A DNA stretch of 8,141 nucleotides from an uncultured Clostridium sp. (lineage in GTDB: Bacteria; Bacillota; Clostridia; TANB77; CAG-465): assembly GCA_905204915.1 (NCBI GenBank), contig CAJLBR010000048.1, forward strand, positions 1 to 8,141, given 5' to 3'. The position numbers and the translations under genes were made by a program. Below, piece by piece: positions 6,995 to 8,141 of this stretch. The number at the start of each line of letters is the position of its first letter. Positions within the stretch are counted from its first letter, which is position 1. A model generated the notes under the pieces. It did not search any database and had not been told where the DNA came from. It was given only the letters and a program-made list of their open reading frames with translations.

Positions 6995-7078
6995 GTTTTT
7001 CCTACGACTTTTATGTGCGAGTTGCAAGTTTTTTCTACGACTTTTGTGTATTACTTGCAAGTTTTTCCTATGACTTTC
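6991..7078. repeat. Three direct repeats, 22-bp core at 33-bp period
   Basis: Three copies of a 22-bp core beginning GCAAGTTTTTCCTACGACTT lie at 6991-7012, 7024-7045 and 7057-7078. They are separated by two different 11-bp spacers (7013-7023 and 7046-7056). Copy 2 differs from copy 1 at one core base, and copy 3 at two. The core contains an AAGT...ACTT inverted half-site pair with 10 bp between. A 33-bp period is about three helical turns, placing each copy on the same DNA face. The array lies between the tRNA promoter and the ATPase promoter and touches the latter's -35 box, so it is most likely a multi-site operator. Confidence 0.85.
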
Positions 7079-7110
7079 AAAAAATTTTATAATACTATAA
7101 TGTTTTTATA

Positions 7111-7138
7111 TTGAATTTTATAAAATAAGTGATATAAT
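7111..7138 (+). promoter_or_regulatory. Promoter of tRNA-Thr
   Basis: TTGAAT (7111-7116) and TATAAT (7133-7138) with a 16-bp spacer lie on the plus strand just upstream of the tRNA. Predicted initiation near 7145 gives a 5' extension of only a few bases before the mature tRNA start at 7151. Confidence 0.75.
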
Positions 7139-7150
7139 TATAACATATTA

Positions 7151-7226
7151 GCTGGAATAGCTCAATTGGCAGAGCAATGGTATCGTAAACCATAGGTTGT
7201 CAGTTCAATTCTGATTTCCAGCTCCA
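7151..7226 (+). tRNA. tRNA-Thr (anticodon CGT)
   Basis: A full 76-nt cloverleaf. The acceptor stem GCTGGAA/TTCCAGC has 7 perfect pairs. The D stem is GCTC/GAGC, and the anticodon stem ATGGT/ACCAT encloses the 7-base loop ATCGTAA. The variable loop is 5 nt, and the T stem GTCAG/CTGAT has one G-T pair. The discriminator is T, and the CCA end is encoded. The loop puts T33 before CGT, which reads the Thr codon ACG, a rare codon in such an AT-rich genome. It is a lone plus-strand gene with its own promoter and terminator. Confidence 0.96.
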
Positions 7227-7242
7227 AACTATGAACTATTAA

Positions 7243-7280
7243 AAAAATACGAACTTTCTAAAGTCCGTATTTTTATTTTT
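7243..7280. terminator. Bidirectional intrinsic terminator between tRNA-Thr and the TPR gene
   Basis: Hairpin: AAAAATACG (7243-7251) pairs with CGTATTTTT (7266-7274). An A/C mismatch follows, then ACTT (7253-7256) pairs with AAGT (7261-7264) around the loop TCTA. On the plus strand it runs into TTTTTATTTTTAT and ends the tRNA transcript. On the minus strand it ends in a run of seven T and lies just after the TPR gene stop codon. It serves two convergent transcripts. Confidence 0.85.
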
Positions 7281-7288
7281 ATACACTT

Positions 7289-8141
7289 TTATCTAGCAAT
7301 TTTTGCCTGCTCTTCAACATCTTTAACTTCTTCGGCATTTTCTTCTGCTTTTTGAGTATCAGTGTCATCCTCTTTCTTCTCTTCTTTTCTCTTAAATAAT
7401 CTAAGCCTGTCCCTCATATAATTTTTCTTTTCTCTTTTTAGTCTTTCTAATTCTTCTTTATTTTTTTCATATTGCTCAATTTTATCTAACATATCTTTAA
7501 ATATGAAATCTTTTTTGGCCATTTTTAAGTATTTAGGATCCACTTCTATTACATACTCTAAACTTGTCATAGATAAATCGTATTCCTTTTTTGCAGCGTA
7601 ACAGATTGCAATTTTATAATATGCTTTAGGTCCATATATACTAGATTTAACTATTCTTTTATAATATTCTATAGCCTTATCATACTCACCTTTCATATAT
7701 TCTATTGCACCTAAATTATAAAAACCAGTATATAAATTTGGATTTATTTCACAAGCTCTTTCAAAAGCTTTGGTTGCATCATCATAGTGTCCTAATTCCA
7801 TTTGAAGCATTCCAATATTGTAATAAAGTTCACAAGAGTTTTCATGAATTTTTACAGAATCTTTATAAGCTTTTACAGCATCTTCAAATCTTCCCTGACT
7901 AGTCAAGCATATTCCAAGTGCTTCAGCAGCCTCATAAAAATTAGGTTTTATACTCAAGGCTTTTTTAAACATTACCATTGCTGTTTCTTTTTTGTTAGTT
8001 TCATCCAAAATTAGTCCCAATTCATAATAAGATTTGTAATCTTTATTATCTAAATCTACTGCAAGAGCAAATGAATCTCTAGCATTTATAAAGTCTTTAA
8101 GTTCTTTATAACATTGTCCTAAAATGTATAAATATTCTGCC
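7289..8141 (-). CDS. TPR-repeat protein, C-terminal part (5' end beyond window)
   Basis: The frame is open from the right edge to the TAA at 7291-7289, giving 283 visible codons. The true start is outside the window; an internal TTG at 8020 is not a credible start because TPR sequence continues through it upstream. About six tetratricopeptide repeats are visible, each roughly 34 residues with the typical pattern (for example YYNIGMLQMELGHYDDATKAF and FYNLGAIEYMKGEYDKAIEYY, divided here by an intervening acidic helix end). TPRs form a helical solenoid for protein-protein contacts. After the repeats comes a highly charged Lys/Glu-rich tail (KNKEELERLKREKKNYMRDR, then acidic stretches), probably coiled coil then disordered. 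No signal or membrane segment is seen in this part. The binding partner is unknown, and the genes to its right are not visible. Confidence 0.88.
   Translation of the reverse strand, partial: AEYLYILGQCYKELKDFINARDSFALAVDLDNKDYKSYYELGLILDETNKKETAMVMFKKALSIKPNFYEAAEALGICLTSQGRFEDAVKAYKDSVKIHENSCELYYNIGMLQMELGHYDDATKAFERACEINPNLYTGFYNLGAIEYMKGEYDKAIEYYKRIVKSSIYGPKAYYKIAICYAAKKEYDLSMTSLEYVIEVDPKYLKMAKKDFIFKDMLDKIEQYEKNKEELERLKREKKNYMRDRLRLFKRKEEKKEDDTDTQKAEENAEEVKDVEEQAKIAR

Noticed and set aside
6991..7078. Possible CRISPR array
   Set aside because: The intervals between cores are only 11 bp, much shorter than CRISPR spacers. There are just three copies with internal differences, and no cas genes are nearby.
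6821..7114. Plus-strand open frame across the ATPase start and the repeat array, encoding a repeated QVF(S/P)TTF-like peptide
   Set aside because: The peptide repetition is only the 33-bp DNA repeat (divisible by three) read in frame. The frame overlaps the ATPase gene, its promoter and the array, and runs into the region of the tRNA promoter.
7151..7226. tRNA-Thr as a phage or island attachment site
   Set aside because: I saw no integrase gene and no duplicate of the tRNA 3' end elsewhere in the window.
7705..8014. Plus-strand open frames opposite the TPR gene
   Set aside because: They are antisense to well-formed TPR repeats, overlap each other in different frames and have no ribosome binding site or recognisable protein features.

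Overview
The window is about three-quarters A+T. Its genes use A/T-ending codons and strong GGAGG-type ribosome binding sites. With a Bacillota-type tRNA and Tag, Ogt and AAA-ATPase proteins of clostridial character, this points to a low-GC anaerobic Firmicute, most likely Clostridium or a close relative. That placement is an inference; no species can be named from the sequence. All protein genes lie on the minus strand, so transcription reads from right to left. The only plus-strand gene is a tRNA.

From right to left, the right edge holds the 3' part of a TPR-repeat protein gene (truncated at the window end). It shares a two-way hairpin terminator with a plus-strand tRNA-Thr(CGT). The intergenic region after the tRNA carries a clear tRNA promoter and a three-copy, 33-bp-period direct repeat. 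The last repeat copy runs into the -35 box of a leftward promoter. That promoter drives an AAA_14/DUF4143 ATPase, followed after 18 bp by ogt (O6-alkylguanine DNA methyltransferase), which overlaps tag (3-methyladenine glycosylase I) by ATGA. An intrinsic terminator ends this alkylation-repair group.

The left half is a second operon with its own good promoter (4387-4415). It begins with a six-helix membrane protein that has a cytoplasmic zinc ribbon and an outward-facing BspA-type leucine-rich-repeat domain. Next is a 582-residue radical SAM/SPASM enzyme with a long uncharacterised C-terminal extension. Overlapping it by ATGA is a 119-residue protein whose last 26 residues are a Gly/Ser linker, twelve consecutive Asn and a final Arg. 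Last is a gene, cut by the left edge, encoding a protein with a CPNCG zinc-ribbon knuckle.

The radical SAM/SPASM enzyme translationally coupled to a small protein with a low-complexity tail has the architecture of a RiPP or protein-maturation system. The SPASM cysteine pattern is complete, but the putative substrate has a single Cys, so it does not fit the Cys-rich (SCIFF, ranthipeptide, CXXX) classes. The Gly/Ser/poly-Asn tail as a modification substrate, with an LRR membrane protein as partner, is the most novel candidate system here. It rests on gene context and motifs only. The second interesting element is the repeat array over the ATPase promoter, which looks like a multi-site operator.
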